DNA from: Candidatus Cloacimonadota bacterium
GTDB taxonomy: Bacteria > Cloacimonadota > Cloacimonadia > Cloacimonadales > Cloacimonadaceae
Length of the DNA: 64,000 bases
Assembly (NCBI GenBank): GCA_029561955.1
Contig: JAKQWO010000041.1
Location: forward strand, 1-64,000
Direction of reading: 5' to 3'
Of this stretch, positions 35,037 to 45,249 are shown one piece after another. The notes below the pieces were generated by a model that saw only the letters and a list, made by a program, of their open reading frames with translations, did not search any database and was not told the DNA's origin. Numbering within the stretch: position 1 is the first letter of the stretch; each line of letters opens with the position of its first letter. A program made the translations under genes and the position numbers.

Positions 35037-35141
35037 CATGTACGGACTCGCTGTAGGGTCGGTCGCCGGACCGACCATTGTACGGGCGCTCGCCGTAGCG
35101 CCGCCAGCCAGCGGAGCTGGCTTAAATAAAAGGAACCAATC

Positions 35142-35201
35142 ATGCGTATCCACATTACATTTACACACATCCACACCGTTAGCGCAGCGGTTAACAACTA
35201 A
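35142..35201 (+). other. repeat-borne 19-codon short frame, copy 2
   Basis: After AAAAGGAACC an ATG opens a frame starting MRIHITFTHIHT and ending at TAA. It matches copy 1 at the first 12 residues, while CGC/CGT, ATC/ATT and TTC/TTT differ only at third positions. Translation is unproven. Confidence 0.25.
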
Positions 35202-35298
35202 CCACTAACAACTGGCCGACGTAGTCAGCAAACACCACTTCTGATACGCCTTTACAGGACACCAGAGCGTGAATGAAGAAAAAGACACAAAGATAGAC

Positions 35299-35326
35299 TT
35301 GACAAAAAAAGGCTCCTTTATATGAT
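35299..35326 (+). promoter_or_regulatory. sigma70-like promoter for secreted paralogue 2
   Basis: TTGACA (35299-35304), 16 bp and TATGAT (35321-35326) lie 65 bp before the start. A CAACAACAACACAACAACAC leader and AGGAGG follow. Confidence 0.6.
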
Positions 35327-35391
35327 GATCTCATAGACAAAAATACGACAACAACAACACAACAACACCCAAGTAATTCTTAGGAGGAATT

Positions 35392-38106
35392 ATGAAAAAG
35401 TTAAGTTTAGTTATGTTGCTCATCTTGGCTTTAGGCCTCGTATGGGCTCAAGGTACAGAATCTTTCGACAACTGCACTCCCCCTACAGGTACCAACTACG
35501 GTGATGGCAACTTTGTCGGCGATGCGGGCTTCACTTGGTACTATGGGCATGCCCAAGATGAAGGCAACTATCCCATCACAGGCAATGGCATACTTTTGAG
35601 AAGAGCCTCTGATAGCTATCTCGAAGCCACTATTCCCGGTGGAGTTGGCAACTTTTCTTTTCAATACAGAAAAGCTTATACCGGTAATAATGTCAGGCAG
35701 TTGGAACTATTAGTAAATGGTGTCCAGGTGACTACCACACCAACATTTGGCGATGATCCTCAAGGGGAAGACGGCACCATTCACGACTTCAGCTATGACG
35801 TCAATACTGGGGGTAACGTCACCATAAAGATAAAAAACGTGTTATTAACCACTCAAAACAGACACGTCGTCATCGACAACATCTCTTGGACCGGCTACAG
35901 CGGCACCGTTCCCACCTGGGATGTCGATCCCACCCTTCTTACCGGCTTAGACTATGTATTGGACAATGGCCCCTCCGATCATCAGACCTTTAACATTGAT
36001 GGATACAATCTGGGTGGATATTTCATGGTTTCCATACCTGAGCTTTCCAATTTTGAAATTGGTTATGACTATTCTCCGGAAAAAGCTCCTCAAGAATGGG
36101 GTACAATGATTGAGTTGTCAGGATATGATGAAGTGCATCACACAATTTGTGCTCGCTTGAAAGCCGGGCTTCCTGTGGGCGATTATGATGAAGACGTAAC
36201 CGTGAGTTATATTACCCAAGGTGATCAAAGTGAGGTCTATGATAACAAATATGTCACCCTGAATGGCTCCGTTACCGCACCTCCAAGCACTGACCCTACC
36301 TGGGTCGTCGAGCCTACCGAGCTTTACGGCTTTACTTATCCTGAAGGCAGTGGCCCCTCCGCTTACAAGACCTTTACCATCACCGGAGCCAATCTTGATA
36401 ATAGACTTTTCCGGGTTCATGCACCTGTATCAGGGCACTATGAAATCTCTGACAATGGCGATATCTACAGTAGTTACCTGGAGTTTTTCTCCGTTGATGG
36501 CACCATTCAAAAAACAATTTACGTACGCTTGGTAGCTGGCCTTCCTCAGGGCGATTACACTTGGTACAACAACGAGCCCGAAAGAGTAGCGGTAGCCTAC
36601 CCATATCCATCTCCAGCTCCGATCGATCCTGTGTATGTAACTTTGGGCGGCGACGTGACCGCACCTGCTGTTCGCTACTGGGTGGACTTTGATAATGATG
36701 GCGAGACAAAGCGAAGCTATGCTGCCGCAGATTTGGTTTTAAGTGGATACAATTGGAATTTGGCAGAAGTCTTGGTTTCTGATCCACCTCTTAGCAATGA
36801 TTGGTTTGAATACAAAAGAAGTGCCCGCTTCAGAGGCTATGGAGCTTCCGCTATGACCATGCTGGAAGACAAGCCTTGGGGCGGCGGCGATATTTCCTTC
36901 AAGTATCGTCAATATGGTGGTGATACTCAAAAAGCTTGGGTAGCAGAATACAGCATCAATCAGGGTGGGGATTGGACTCAAATCGGTGATCCCTTCACAC
37001 CTACAGCCGATGTGCAGACCTTCACTGGAAGCATCGGAGATTCCAGAAGCATCCGCCTGCGATTCAGAAATGCCGATGAGAATGATACTGGCACATCCGA
37101 CCGTCGTTGGAACCTCGACAGCATCGACCTCGCAGACTACTATGACTTCTACAAAGACGTGCCCAAAACTGTCGATGAAGTCGTGATCACCATGAGAAGC
37201 AGCAATGCCAATTACGACTATACCCGTACACCCAGTACCCTGCCCGATCCTGAATTCAACGTCTTGTTCCATAGATGCATCACCCTGTTAGATAATGGTC
37301 CCTGGCAGATCGATACCGGTGTCTCAGCCAACAAGCAACCCGATTCCTATTGGGCAGCTTATAAACTGCATGACGAATGGTATGCCGCGGAAATGGTTGG
37401 TGGACAAGCCACCCTCTATGTGCCCGCCGGTACAGTCACTGCTAACGATAAAATCGAACTGTTGATCGGCTATGGCAAAAACCCCACCGTGCCCGTGACA
37501 CTCTCTCACTTCTCCGCTACCATCAACGCTCAGAACTTCGTGCAGCTCACCTGGATTGCTCAGACTGAGACCAACGTCTTGGGCTACAACGTCTATCGCA
37601 ACACCAGCGATGAGCTGAGCTCCGCCATCAAGATCAGCGAGCTGATCGAAGCCAACAACAGCTCTGAAGCTACCACCTACACCTATCTGGATCAGGAACT
37701 TGAACAGAATGGAACTTACTACTACTGGCTGGAAAACGTGGATCTGGACGGCACAATGAGCTACCACGGCCCCGTGAGCGTGGTCTTCAGCGTGGAAGAT
37801 GGAGAAGGCGGCACCCCGGGCGTTACTTTCAAGACCAGACTTGAGAATGCCTACCCCAACCCCTTCAACCCCAACACCAACATTCGCTACCAACTCAAGG
37901 AAGCCGGCGATGTGAAGATCGACATCTACAACGCCCGCGGCCAATTGGTGCGTAGCTTTAGCCAAACCCATGACGCTGCTGGATACTACCAGATCAACTG
38001 GGATGGACGCGACAGCTCCGGCAAGACCGTCTCCTCCGGTGTCTATCAATACAAGATGACCAGCGGTAAATACCACTCCACTAAGAAGATGGTAATGAAA
38101 AAGTAA
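35392..38106 (+). CDS. secreted protein with FlgD-like C-terminal sorting domain, paralogue 2
   Basis: The 904-residue protein has a signal peptide (MKKLSLVMLLILALGLVWAQ, cleaved near 20). A concanavalin-like or discoidin-like N-terminal segment (FSFQYRKAYTGNN, IDNISWTGYSG) differs from its paralogues. Two immunoglobulin-like modules begin PTWDVDPTLLTGLDY and PTWVVEPTELYGFTY. A jelly-roll-like region (about 425-590), a fibronectin-III-like domain, and the FlgD-like tail (AYPNPFNPNTNIRYQL, then WDGRDSSGKTVSSGVYQYKM, ending MVMKK) complete it. The last 200 residues match the neighbours far better than the N-terminus does, so the modules have been shuffled. The function is unknown. Confidence 0.82.
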   Translation: MKKLSLVMLLILALGLVWAQGTESFDNCTPPTGTNYGDGNFVGDAGFTWYYGHAQDEGNYPITGNGILLRRASDSYLEATIPGGVGNFSFQYRKAYTGNNVRQLELLVNGVQVTTTPTFGDDPQGEDGTIHDFSYDVNTGGNVTIKIKNVLLTTQNRHVVIDNISWTGYSGTVPTWDVDPTLLTGLDYVLDNGPSDHQTFNIDGYNLGGYFMVSIPELSNFEIGYDYSPEKAPQEWGTMIELSGYDEVHHTICARLKAGLPVGDYDEDVTVSYITQGDQSEVYDNKYVTLNGSVTAPPSTDPTWVVEPTELYGFTYPEGSGPSAYKTFTITGANLDNRLFRVHAPVSGHYEISDNGDIYSSYLEFFSVDGTIQKTIYVRLVAGLPQGDYTWYNNEPERVAVAYPYPSPAPIDPVYVTLGGDVTAPAVRYWVDFDNDGETKRSYAAADLVLSGYNWNLAEVLVSDPPLSNDWFEYKRSARFRGYGASAMTMLEDKPWGGGDISFKYRQYGGDTQKAWVAEYSINQGGDWTQIGDPFTPTADVQTFTGSIGDSRSIRLRFRNADENDTGTSDRRWNLDSIDLADYYDFYKDVPKTVDEVVITMRSSNANYDYTRTPSTLPDPEFNVLFHRCITLLDNGPWQIDTGVSANKQPDSYWAAYKLHDEWYAAEMVGGQATLYVPAGTVTANDKIELLIGYGKNPTVPVTLSHFSATINAQNFVQLTWIAQTETNVLGYNVYRNTSDELSSAIKISELIEANNSSEATTYTYLDQELEQNGTYYYWLENVDLDGTMSYHGPVSVVFSVEDGEGGTPGVTFKTRLENAYPNPFNPNTNIRYQLKEAGDVKIDIYNARGQLVRSFSQTHDAAGYYQINWDGRDSSGKTVSSGVYQYKMTSGKYHSTKKMVMKK

Positions 38107-38159
38107 AGACCTCCGGTCTTTGATAAAAAGAATAGCCCGCGGAAACGCGGGCTTTCTTT
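38105..38159 (+). terminator. two consecutive hairpins ending paralogue 2
   Basis: AAAGACC-tcc-GGTCTTT overlaps the stop codon (38105-38121). AGCCCGCG-gaaa-CGCGGGCT (38134-38153) is followed by TTCTTT, a classical Rho-independent terminator with a GNRA-like loop. Confidence 0.85.
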
Positions 38160-38658
38160 ATGTACGAGCGGTCGCCGAACCGCCATTGTACAGGCGTTAG
38201 CCGCACCGACCAATCCCATAGCCGGCGCTCGCTGAAGCGCAGCAATCAAGCGCAGCTTGATACTTAAAGCGGCGAAGCCGCTTGTATTCGCAGTTCAACC
38301 CCCATATAGCTTCCGTTAGTAGCACCTCATGAGTTGACAACACTCGCTGTTGTTACGTAGATAGCGGTTTAGTCACAGACGATAGAAGCCAGCTCCGCTG
38401 GCTGGCGGCGGTTCAGCGACCGCCGGCTACAAGAGCCGCCCCGGCGAGCGACCGTACAAGGCAAGCAAAGCCTCCCTGAATTGGATATTTCCCGGCGATG
38501 CATCTGCCTTGCAAGACGTCACTTGCGAGACTGCCGCAGCAAATGTGAAGAAAAAGATGCAATCTAAGGCTTGACAAAAGATACGACCCTTTTAGAGTGT
38601 GACCTTGGATGGAAATTCAGTTCATCCATCCCAAAATGATAACTCAATTGGAGATATT
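38160..38658. repeat. spacer with palindromic modules and promoter
   Basis: A GTACGAGCGGTCGCCGAACC-type palindrome begins at 38161. GGCGCTCGCTGAAGCGC, GCGGCGAAGCCGC (38261-38280) and GCCAGCTCCGCTGGCTGGCG follow. There is no CACGAATT block or heptamer tract here, so the module set is partial. A promoter occupies 38571-38598. Confidence 0.7.
38571..38598 (+). promoter_or_regulatory. sigma70-like promoter for secreted paralogue 3
   Basis: TTGACA (38571-38576), 16 bp and TAGAGT (38593-38598) precede the start by 60 bp. The spacing and the TTGACAAAA string match the other two paralogues. Confidence 0.55.
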
Positions 38659-41040
38659 ATGAAGAAGCTAAGTTTAATTTTACTGCTGGTCTTCGCAATC
38701 GCAGCCGGCTTTGCACAGACGTCGTTTACCGCGACGTATACTTTTGGCTCAGATGGCAATGTGCAATCATTCGCCTTCAACGGTACCCAGCCCGCCGGAG
38801 TAACTATGGGGAATATCGTGAAAAATGGTGTGACATCATCGTCGAGCAGTGGTAACTTTAGAGCTACTGATTGGCCTGTGGCTGATCCTCCTAATAGTTC
38901 TTTTGATTCAAACAAATACATTGGCTTCACAATTACTGCTGGATTCAATTATATGTTCAGCGTAGATACTATTACTTTTGGAATAGGTAGGAGCGGAACA
39001 GGAACCCGCAAAACTGAGTGGAGAGGTAGTGCAGACTCCTTTAGCGCACCTTTTACCAACTATTCTTTAGGGCACACCGACTTAAATAATAATGGCGGCG
39101 TGATAGAAAATCCCGATTTAGATCCATCCACTTGGACCGGCAATGTTCTGACGCTCACAGGTGTAACTGGTTATCAGAATATGCTGTTCTGTGATCTTAG
39201 GATGTATATGTATGACGCTGAGGCTTCAGGCGGTACTGCTGGCTTACAAGGCCCCATCACTATTGGGGGCACATTTCAGCCTGTGGGTTCAAGCGTCTTG
39301 TTTGATGTTTATCCCAAATCTCTTTCTGGCTTCACCTATAAAGAAGGCAATTGCTCCACCATAGTCAAGAACTTTACCATGGTTGGATACAATCTCAGTG
39401 GAAGCGTTTCTGTAGTTGCACCATCTCATTATGAAGTTGCTACTGCTGCAGCAGGTCCCTATACAGCGTCATTAAATGTTCCCGTGGATGGTAATGGTAA
39501 TGTGCAACAAAATGTATATGTGCGCTTGATAGAAGGTTTAACGGTAGGTGAATATAACAATGAGATTGTGATGATCACTCCGTCCACACCAGGATTTGCT
39601 TTTAGTGTAACTTGTAGTGGCTCAGTTATCCATGCTCGCTACTGGGTAGATTTTGAAGGACCAGGTGAGACAACAGCATCTAGCTATGATTCTAAAACAG
39701 TGATCTTAAGTGGACTTCAGTGGAATATGACAGGAGCCTTGATTGGAACCAGTACGTCTGATTACAAGGAGGGAGCAAGAAGTGCACGTCTAAGAGGTTC
39801 AGCTTCCATGACCATGTTGGAATTTAAAACAGAAGGTGGTGGCACAGTTTCATTTAAGCATCGTCGTTATGGCACAGAAAGTGACACATACTGGAAAGTT
39901 GAATACAGCACTGATGCCCATGGTGCTGTTGGGGGAGAGACTTGGCATCCAGTTGGTACCTTCACGGCAGATAGTGCTGTGGGGACATTCTCCAAGAATA
40001 TCAACAATTCTAAAAGCATCCGCCTACGCATCTCAGCGAACGGCAACAATGGTACCAAGCGTGCCAATATCGACAACATAGAAATCACAGACTACTACGA
40101 CTTTTTCAAAGGCATAGCCACACAGGGCAATTCAGAAAACACGATCACCTTCACAGGCGGACATGCCAACTATAGCCTTATAAATACGACGCCCGGCGAT
40201 CCTCCTGATCCCGCTTTCCAAGTCAGTTTCCATAGGTGTCTTACACTGTTAGGACCAGGCCCCTGGACCATTAGTGTTTCAAACGATACTGCGGATTGGG
40301 CAGCCTACAAGCAGGGCGGTACATGGTACAGCACTGCATTCGCAAATGGATCAGCCACTTTACAAGTAACTGCAGCCAAAAACCAAGAGATAGAGCTACT
40401 CACCGGTTCCGGTAACGACCCCACCCTGCCCGTGACGCTCTCGCACTTCTCGGCTACCATGACCGCGGAAAACTACGTGCAGCTCACCTGGGTTTCACAG
40501 ACGGAGACCAACGCCTTGGGTTACAACGTATTCCGTAGCGACAGTGACAACCTGGATTCAGCGATGCAAATCTCGCCTCTGATTGCGGCTACCAATACCT
40601 CTTTCGCGCAGACCTATGTTTACGTGGATAAGGAGTTGATGGAAAATGGCACCTATTACTACTGGCTGCAAAACGTGGATCTGGACGGCACATTTGCTTT
40701 CCATGGCCCTGTGAGCGTGGTCTTCAGCATCAGTGGAGACACCGGTGCTCCCGGCATTCCCACGGCGACCAAATTGGACAATGCCTATCCCAACCCCTTC
40801 AATCCCAACACCACCATCCGCTATCAGCTCAAGGATGCGGGCAAGGTGAAGATAGAGATCTTCAACCTCAAGGGTCAGGTCTTGCGCAGCTTTGAAAAAG
40901 GCCATGACGCTGCCGGACATTATGGAATAGTTTGGGATGGACGCGATAGCTCCGGTAAGGAACTTTCTTCAGGCGTCTATCTCTACAAGATGAGCAGTGG
41001 CGGGTATAGCGAGACTAAGAAAGTGGTGCTACAGAAGTAG
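38659..41040 (+). CDS. secreted protein with FlgD-like C-terminal sorting domain, paralogue 3
   Basis: From the ATG at 38659 (GGAGATATT upstream, signal peptide MKKLSLILLLVFAIAAGFAQ) the protein has 793 residues. An in-frame upstream ATG at 38599 would bury the signal peptide behind 20 polar residues, so it was set aside. The domain order equals that of paralogue 1: an N-terminal TFGSDGNVQSFAFNG domain, an immunoglobulin-like module, a jelly-roll-like segment, a fibronectin-III-like domain (NVFRSDS), and a FlgD-like tail (AYPNPFNPNTTIRYQL to VVLQK). The function is unknown, presumably extracellular binding. Confidence 0.82.
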   Translation: MKKLSLILLLVFAIAAGFAQTSFTATYTFGSDGNVQSFAFNGTQPAGVTMGNIVKNGVTSSSSSGNFRATDWPVADPPNSSFDSNKYIGFTITAGFNYMFSVDTITFGIGRSGTGTRKTEWRGSADSFSAPFTNYSLGHTDLNNNGGVIENPDLDPSTWTGNVLTLTGVTGYQNMLFCDLRMYMYDAEASGGTAGLQGPITIGGTFQPVGSSVLFDVYPKSLSGFTYKEGNCSTIVKNFTMVGYNLSGSVSVVAPSHYEVATAAAGPYTASLNVPVDGNGNVQQNVYVRLIEGLTVGEYNNEIVMITPSTPGFAFSVTCSGSVIHARYWVDFEGPGETTASSYDSKTVILSGLQWNMTGALIGTSTSDYKEGARSARLRGSASMTMLEFKTEGGGTVSFKHRRYGTESDTYWKVEYSTDAHGAVGGETWHPVGTFTADSAVGTFSKNINNSKSIRLRISANGNNGTKRANIDNIEITDYYDFFKGIATQGNSENTITFTGGHANYSLINTTPGDPPDPAFQVSFHRCLTLLGPGPWTISVSNDTADWAAYKQGGTWYSTAFANGSATLQVTAAKNQEIELLTGSGNDPTLPVTLSHFSATMTAENYVQLTWVSQTETNALGYNVFRSDSDNLDSAMQISPLIAATNTSFAQTYVYVDKELMENGTYYYWLQNVDLDGTFAFHGPVSVVFSISGDTGAPGIPTATKLDNAYPNPFNPNTTIRYQLKDAGKVKIEIFNLKGQVLRSFEKGHDAAGHYGIVWDGRDSSGKELSSGVYLYKMSSGGYSETKKVVLQK

Positions 41041-41811
41041 TTGTGAGTAGTGAGTTGTGAGTTGTGAGTCGCTGCGCAGGTTGTTGAGACTCGCGTGCTT
41101 GTGGTGGTGATACGGACAGCTCTGAAGCTCTTTATTTGCCCACGAATTACACGAATTTGCACGAATTATAAAGAAGAAAGTCCACTGATGGACACGGACG
41201 GGGCGACTTCGTCGCAGTCGTCAGTAGCCAGTCGTCAGTCGTCAGTCGCTGCGCTGGTTGTGAAGATACGGATATTAGTGGCTGAGATACGGACGACTCT
41301 GGGGCTCTTTATTTGTCCACGAATTACACGAATTTACACGGATTAAATGGCCAGCAGACGCTGGCCTTTTGCATGTACGGGCTCGCTGTAGGGTCGGTCG
41401 CCGGACCGACCAAAGAAGTAATGTAGCCGGCGGTCGCCGAACCGCCGCCAGCCAGCGGAGCTGGCTTAAATAAAAAGAGCCAACCAAGCGTGTCCACGCC
41501 ACAATTACACACATTTACACCGTTAGTGCAGCCGCTCATGTAAGAGAAACTCGCTGCCGGTTGAACTGCTGTAAGAATCAAGCTACGCTTGATTGCGGCG
41601 CTACGTCTAACGCCGGCTACCAGTATTGTGGTCGCTATGGCAAGCGACCATACATAGCACACCTATCCCCGAAGCTTGCGAAGCAACTCACGACATCGGC
41701 GGTGCGGCTAACGCCGGTACCTTCGGTGCGCAGCGAGCGCCCGTACATAGAGCACCCAACCCAGAAGCTTGCGAAGCGACTGGCTACTGACGACTGGCCG
41801 ACGCAGTCGGC
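41041..41811. repeat. 770-bp spacer with two successive module sets
   Basis: The first set starts right at the stop codon with TTGTGAG heptamers (41041-41070), then a CACGAATT block (41143-41170) and GTCCACTGATGGACACGG. After GGGGCGACTTCGTCGCAGTC the heptamers restart (41217-41250), with another CACGAATT block (41317-41345). The GGCCAGC terminator hairpin (41349-41370), GC palindromes (41390-41470) and a decayed version of the 19-codon frame (about 41491, ATG lost) follow. More palindromes reach the convergent peptidase gene. Confidence 0.8.
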
Positions 41812-44688
41812 CTATTTCAGATACACTATCTTCTCGTTGACAGCGTAGTTACCTTGTTTGGCCTGCAGGTAGTAGACGCCGCTGCTCACCTTTTTGCCAT
41901 TTTCATCACGGGCATCCCAGTTAAACACTTCGATGTTGAGGGGTTTATCATTCAGGAGGGTGCGCACTAATTGTCCTCTTTGGTTGTAGATTTTGAGGGT
42001 GGCGGTTCTGCTGAAATCCTTGGCTTTGAGGGTGATGCTGACGCTTTGGGAGAAGGGATTGGGTGAGGGCAGCGAGAGGTTCAATCTGGCAGCGGGGGTG
42101 TTGCTATCGATTTCAGAGGGATAAATCTCGGCAAAATCGTGTCTGAAGACGTGTTGCACCGATGCTTTGGCGTTAGCTGCATCCATAAAGTAGAGCGGGA
42201 AGCTCAAGGTGATGGCGGTGCCAAGGCCATAGTCGTTGCGGATGCCCACAGCTTGACCGTTCAGGTAGCCTTGTGCGCTGTCATCAGCATAATCGCTTGA
42301 GTAAGAGTAGATAGCGGTGGCGGCGTCAGTGGGCGTCATGCCTTCTATTCTGGTGATATGATGGTTGAGGGCGGCTAAGCTCTTGAGTGGGTCGACCTCG
42401 ATGAGCGGGTAGTCGGCTTGTAGGGGCAGAGCGGTTTTGAAGCGGCTTTGATTGGTGAAATCCACCGCCTGGATGCCTAAGACATCGTGGATGAACTTTC
42501 CCGGGGCAAAGTCGGCCGGATAGCCCTCATTCAGCTCAAACTCCGTGCTGGGATGGTAGACGCTGAAGAGCAGCTTACCGCCTAACTCTATATATTTTTG
42601 GATGATATCTGTATAGGCCGAGGCTCCCGAAACATCAGCCTGGTCGTTACCATGCCAGAGAACGCAGGAAAAGATGCCCAGATCAGCCAATTTCAGCTCT
42701 TGAAAAGCTTCCAGGTCTATCAGATGCGGCTCATATCCCTCCAAAAGCTCAGCATAGAATTGATCTATCATCTCATCTGTGGGCTGGAAGATACTGGATC
42801 CGCTGCCGCCTTTGGTTTCGTCGATGATGAGCACGCCCTGGTTCATGGACAAGGGTCTGGAGCGGATGAGCTCGGAGGCGGGGCTGAGATTGCCAGCATG
42901 GTCAAAGGCACAAATATGGTAGTAATAGCTGTGTAAACCGCCATAGACATCACGATCCTGATATGAGGTGTCAGAGGCCGCCATGGTGGCTAAAAGGCTG
43001 CCAGGATCGTTTGCATCGGTGCTGCGATAGATGTGGTAGCCGGCTAAATCGTATTCGAGGTTGGGCTGCCAGGAAAGCTGAACCGAGCGGCGCTGGGGTG
43101 AATCTATAAATTCAGCCGGTGTGAGCGGGTTTACCAAGGGAGTACCGGTGCCTGTAATTCCGATGCTTTCGTGGTCGTAAGTATCCACAGCGGCGACAGC
43201 GATCAGGTATTCTGTGTCTTCAGTGAGTCCACTCAGGAGGTAACTGTTTCCTTGGCAGTCTATGTGGTTGTTCATCAGTTGGTATTGGTCTGTGCCCCAG
43301 TAAATTCTGTAGTGGAAGACACTTTGATCAGGCGAGGCATCCCAAGTGAGCAGCAGGGATTGGCCATCTCCATAGTCTTGGACGCTGAGCTTGGAAGGTG
43401 TTTCCGGCATCTCGGCAAAGGTGGCAGCGACGGCGGTTGAGGCTTTGATCACCTCTGCGGCGTAGGCGGGGTCGATATTGGCCACGATGTCATCGCTGGA
43501 GTGGTAGTAGGGCGAAAAATCGCTTTCAAAGAAGTAGACCACATTGTAGCCAGCTTGCCAAAAAGGAGCGCTATCGCTGCTGGTGCTATTCATCTCGCCG
43601 TAGTAGGCATGTAAATCGGTGTAGGCAGAGGTGATCTTATAGGCATGGAAACTGTGATCAAGACTGCCTTCATAGGGCATCAGGCGTACAAACCCATTGG
43701 CGGGATTGGAAGTGTTGTTGGAGATCATATCATGGTTGATCATGAGGCGGATGTTCAGGTCATTTTCGACAGCATAGCGGGAGTAGGCTCTTGAGCCATG
43801 CAGGCCGAATTCTTCGGCGGCAAAGGTGACAAAGCGGATGCTGCGCTTGGGTTGATAGCCGGCAGCCATCATCACACGTGCCATTTCCAGGCAAGCCACG
43901 GTGCCGCTGGCGTTGTCATCCGCTCCGGGTGCGATGAGGTAAGGGTCATCGTATTGATTGATGGAGTCATGATGCCCGCCCACGATGATAAATTGATCCG
44001 GATACAGGTGGCCGGGGATGGTGGCGACAACGTTGTATTGGGTGGTGCCGCGCCATTCAAAGGCGTGCAGCTCCACGTCTGTGATGCCAAAGCTGATAAA
44101 CTGGTCTTTGATCCATTGACTGACGGCGTAGCGATTATCCGCCAGACAGAAACGCGTGCCAAAATCCTGCAAGCTCTGGATCTGGGATTGGACGGAACTG
44201 GATTGAACCAGGTTTACGATGGCTTGAATCTCGTCGTTGACGGTGGTGTTGAAACTGCTTTGGGGCTGGGCTGCGGGCAGGCGCATGGGCTTGAGCTCCA
44301 GAGCTGTGAAAGAGTAGCGGATCTTTTGCCTAAGGGCCACTTCATCGAGAGGAGTCTCAAGCAGGATCACATTCCCCAGCTTTAAGATGGGTTTTCCGGC
44401 GTCAGGCGGTAGTTGTGGTAGGGAGCCATCGGGTGAGCTGACCAAGTAGAGGTAGTCAGTGGCGGTTATGGTTTGGGAGGGGTGCAGGTTTTTGGCGGAT
44501 TCCAGAGCTACCAAAAAACCGGCCTGGTTGTAGTAATAGATTTGCACGCCCTGGTTTTGGAGGGCTAAGGCTTGCTGGTAAAGCTCGCCTGGGGCTTTTG
44601 TCGCTTCGATAAAGGCCAGGCTTGCCGTCTTGGCGCAGATTGAAGTGAGCGTGATGATCAACAAGAGAGAGAGTAGGAGTTTCTTCAT
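41812..44688 (-). CDS. secreted M28-family zinc peptidase with FlgD-like tail, copy A
   Basis: The 958-residue protein has a signal peptide (1-19) and an N-terminal domain. The M28 aminopeptidase core follows, with zinc ligands His239/240 in VGGHHDS, Asp257/258 in GADDNASG, the catalytic Glu pair 292-293 in FAAEEFG, Asp320 in MINHDM and His396 in YYHSSDD. Two fibronectin-III-like domains (about 430-610) come next, then a class I amidotransferase-like fold (about 625-850, LIIDETKGGSGS to SFPLYFMD) and the FlgD-like tail (SLPSPNPFSQSVSI to VYLK). It probably degrades peptides outside the cell. It is a close duplicate of 45250-48126. Confidence 0.88.
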   Translation of the reverse strand: MKKLLLSLLLIITLTSICAKTASLAFIEATKAPGELYQQALALQNQGVQIYYYNQAGFLVALESAKNLHPSQTITATDYLYLVSSPDGSLPQLPPDAGKPILKLGNVILLETPLDEVALRQKIRYSFTALELKPMRLPAAQPQSSFNTTVNDEIQAIVNLVQSSSVQSQIQSLQDFGTRFCLADNRYAVSQWIKDQFISFGITDVELHAFEWRGTTQYNVVATIPGHLYPDQFIIVGGHHDSINQYDDPYLIAPGADDNASGTVACLEMARVMMAAGYQPKRSIRFVTFAAEEFGLHGSRAYSRYAVENDLNIRLMINHDMISNNTSNPANGFVRLMPYEGSLDHSFHAYKITSAYTDLHAYYGEMNSTSSDSAPFWQAGYNVVYFFESDFSPYYHSSDDIVANIDPAYAAEVIKASTAVAATFAEMPETPSKLSVQDYGDGQSLLLTWDASPDQSVFHYRIYWGTDQYQLMNNHIDCQGNSYLLSGLTEDTEYLIAVAAVDTYDHESIGITGTGTPLVNPLTPAEFIDSPQRRSVQLSWQPNLEYDLAGYHIYRSTDANDPGSLLATMAASDTSYQDRDVYGGLHSYYYHICAFDHAGNLSPASELIRSRPLSMNQGVLIIDETKGGSGSSIFQPTDEMIDQFYAELLEGYEPHLIDLEAFQELKLADLGIFSCVLWHGNDQADVSGASAYTDIIQKYIELGGKLLFSVYHPSTEFELNEGYPADFAPGKFIHDVLGIQAVDFTNQSRFKTALPLQADYPLIEVDPLKSLAALNHHITRIEGMTPTDAATAIYSYSSDYADDSAQGYLNGQAVGIRNDYGLGTAITLSFPLYFMDAANAKASVQHVFRHDFAEIYPSEIDSNTPAARLNLSLPSPNPFSQSVSITLKAKDFSRTATLKIYNQRGQLVRTLLNDKPLNIEVFNWDARDENGKKVSSGVYYLQAKQGNYAVNEKIVYLK

Positions 44689-45249
44689 CGGGATTCCTTA
44701 TGAAATTGTAATTTGCTGCTTGGTTTGGCATGCATAATTCGTTCCTTATCTGAGACAAAAACAGCCTTGTAGCTGGTGGTTGCCGAAGCGCCGCTTTCTA
44801 AGTTGTCAGTAGCCAGTCGTCAGTCGTCAGTCGCTGCGCTGGTTGTGAAGATACGGATGTTAGTGCCTGAGATACGAACGGCTCTGAAGTGCTTTATTTT
44901 GCCCACGAATTACACGAATTTGCACGAAATATAAAGAAGAAAGTCCACTGATGGACACGGATTAACACGGATTAAATGGCCAGCAGAAGCTGGCCATTTG
45001 CATGTACGGGCGATCGCTGAAGCGCCGAAGGTACCGGCGTTAGCCGCACCGCCGGTGTACTGTAGTTATTCGTAGCGACCAAAGAAGTCATGTAGCCGGC
45101 GTTAGACGTAACGCCGCCAGCCAGCGGAGCTGGCTTAAATAAAAGAACCAACCATGCGTATCCGCATTACATTTACACACATCCACACCGTTAGCGAAGC
45201 TGCTAACAACTAACCACTAACAACTAACAACTGGCCGACGCAGTCGGCC
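44689..45249. repeat. spacer with one complete repeat-module set
   Basis: Next to the peptidase start is a conserved leader containing GCATGCA (44728-44734). The modules follow in the usual order: CAGTCGTCAGTCGTCAGTCG heptamers (44815-44835), the CACGAATT block (44906-44935), GTCCACTGATGGACACGG, and the GGCCAGC-agaa-GCTGGCC hairpin (44977-44994). GC palindromes (45005-45135), the 19-codon frame (45154-45213), the AACTAAC-type heptamers (45205-45230) and GGCCGACGCAGTCGGCC, which runs into the end of the next gene, complete the set. Confidence 0.8.
45154..45213 (+). other. repeat-borne 19-codon short frame, copy 3
   Basis: After AAAAGAACC an ATG opens a frame starting MRIRITFTHIHTVSEA and stopping at TAA. 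It has the same length as copies 1 and 2, and the terminating codon comes from the neighbouring heptamer tract. Translation is unproven. Confidence 0.25.

Larger units (their letters stand above)
34839..35391. repeat. spacer with a full set of repeat modules
   Basis: In order: GTCGTCAGTAGCCAGTCGTC heptamers (34840-34873), the CACGAATTACACGAATT block (34939-34970), and GTCCACTGATGGACACGG. A terminator-like GGCCAGC-aaac-GCTGGCC-TTTTT hairpin spans 35014-35036. GC palindromes (35055-35120) and the 19-codon frame (35142-35201) follow, and ACTAACCACTAACAACTGGC ends the set. Then comes the promoter of the next gene. Confidence 0.75.

Noticed and set aside
38599-38658. Earlier start for secreted paralogue 3
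   Set aside because: It would place 20 polar residues before the signal peptide; the paralogues start at the equivalent of 38659.
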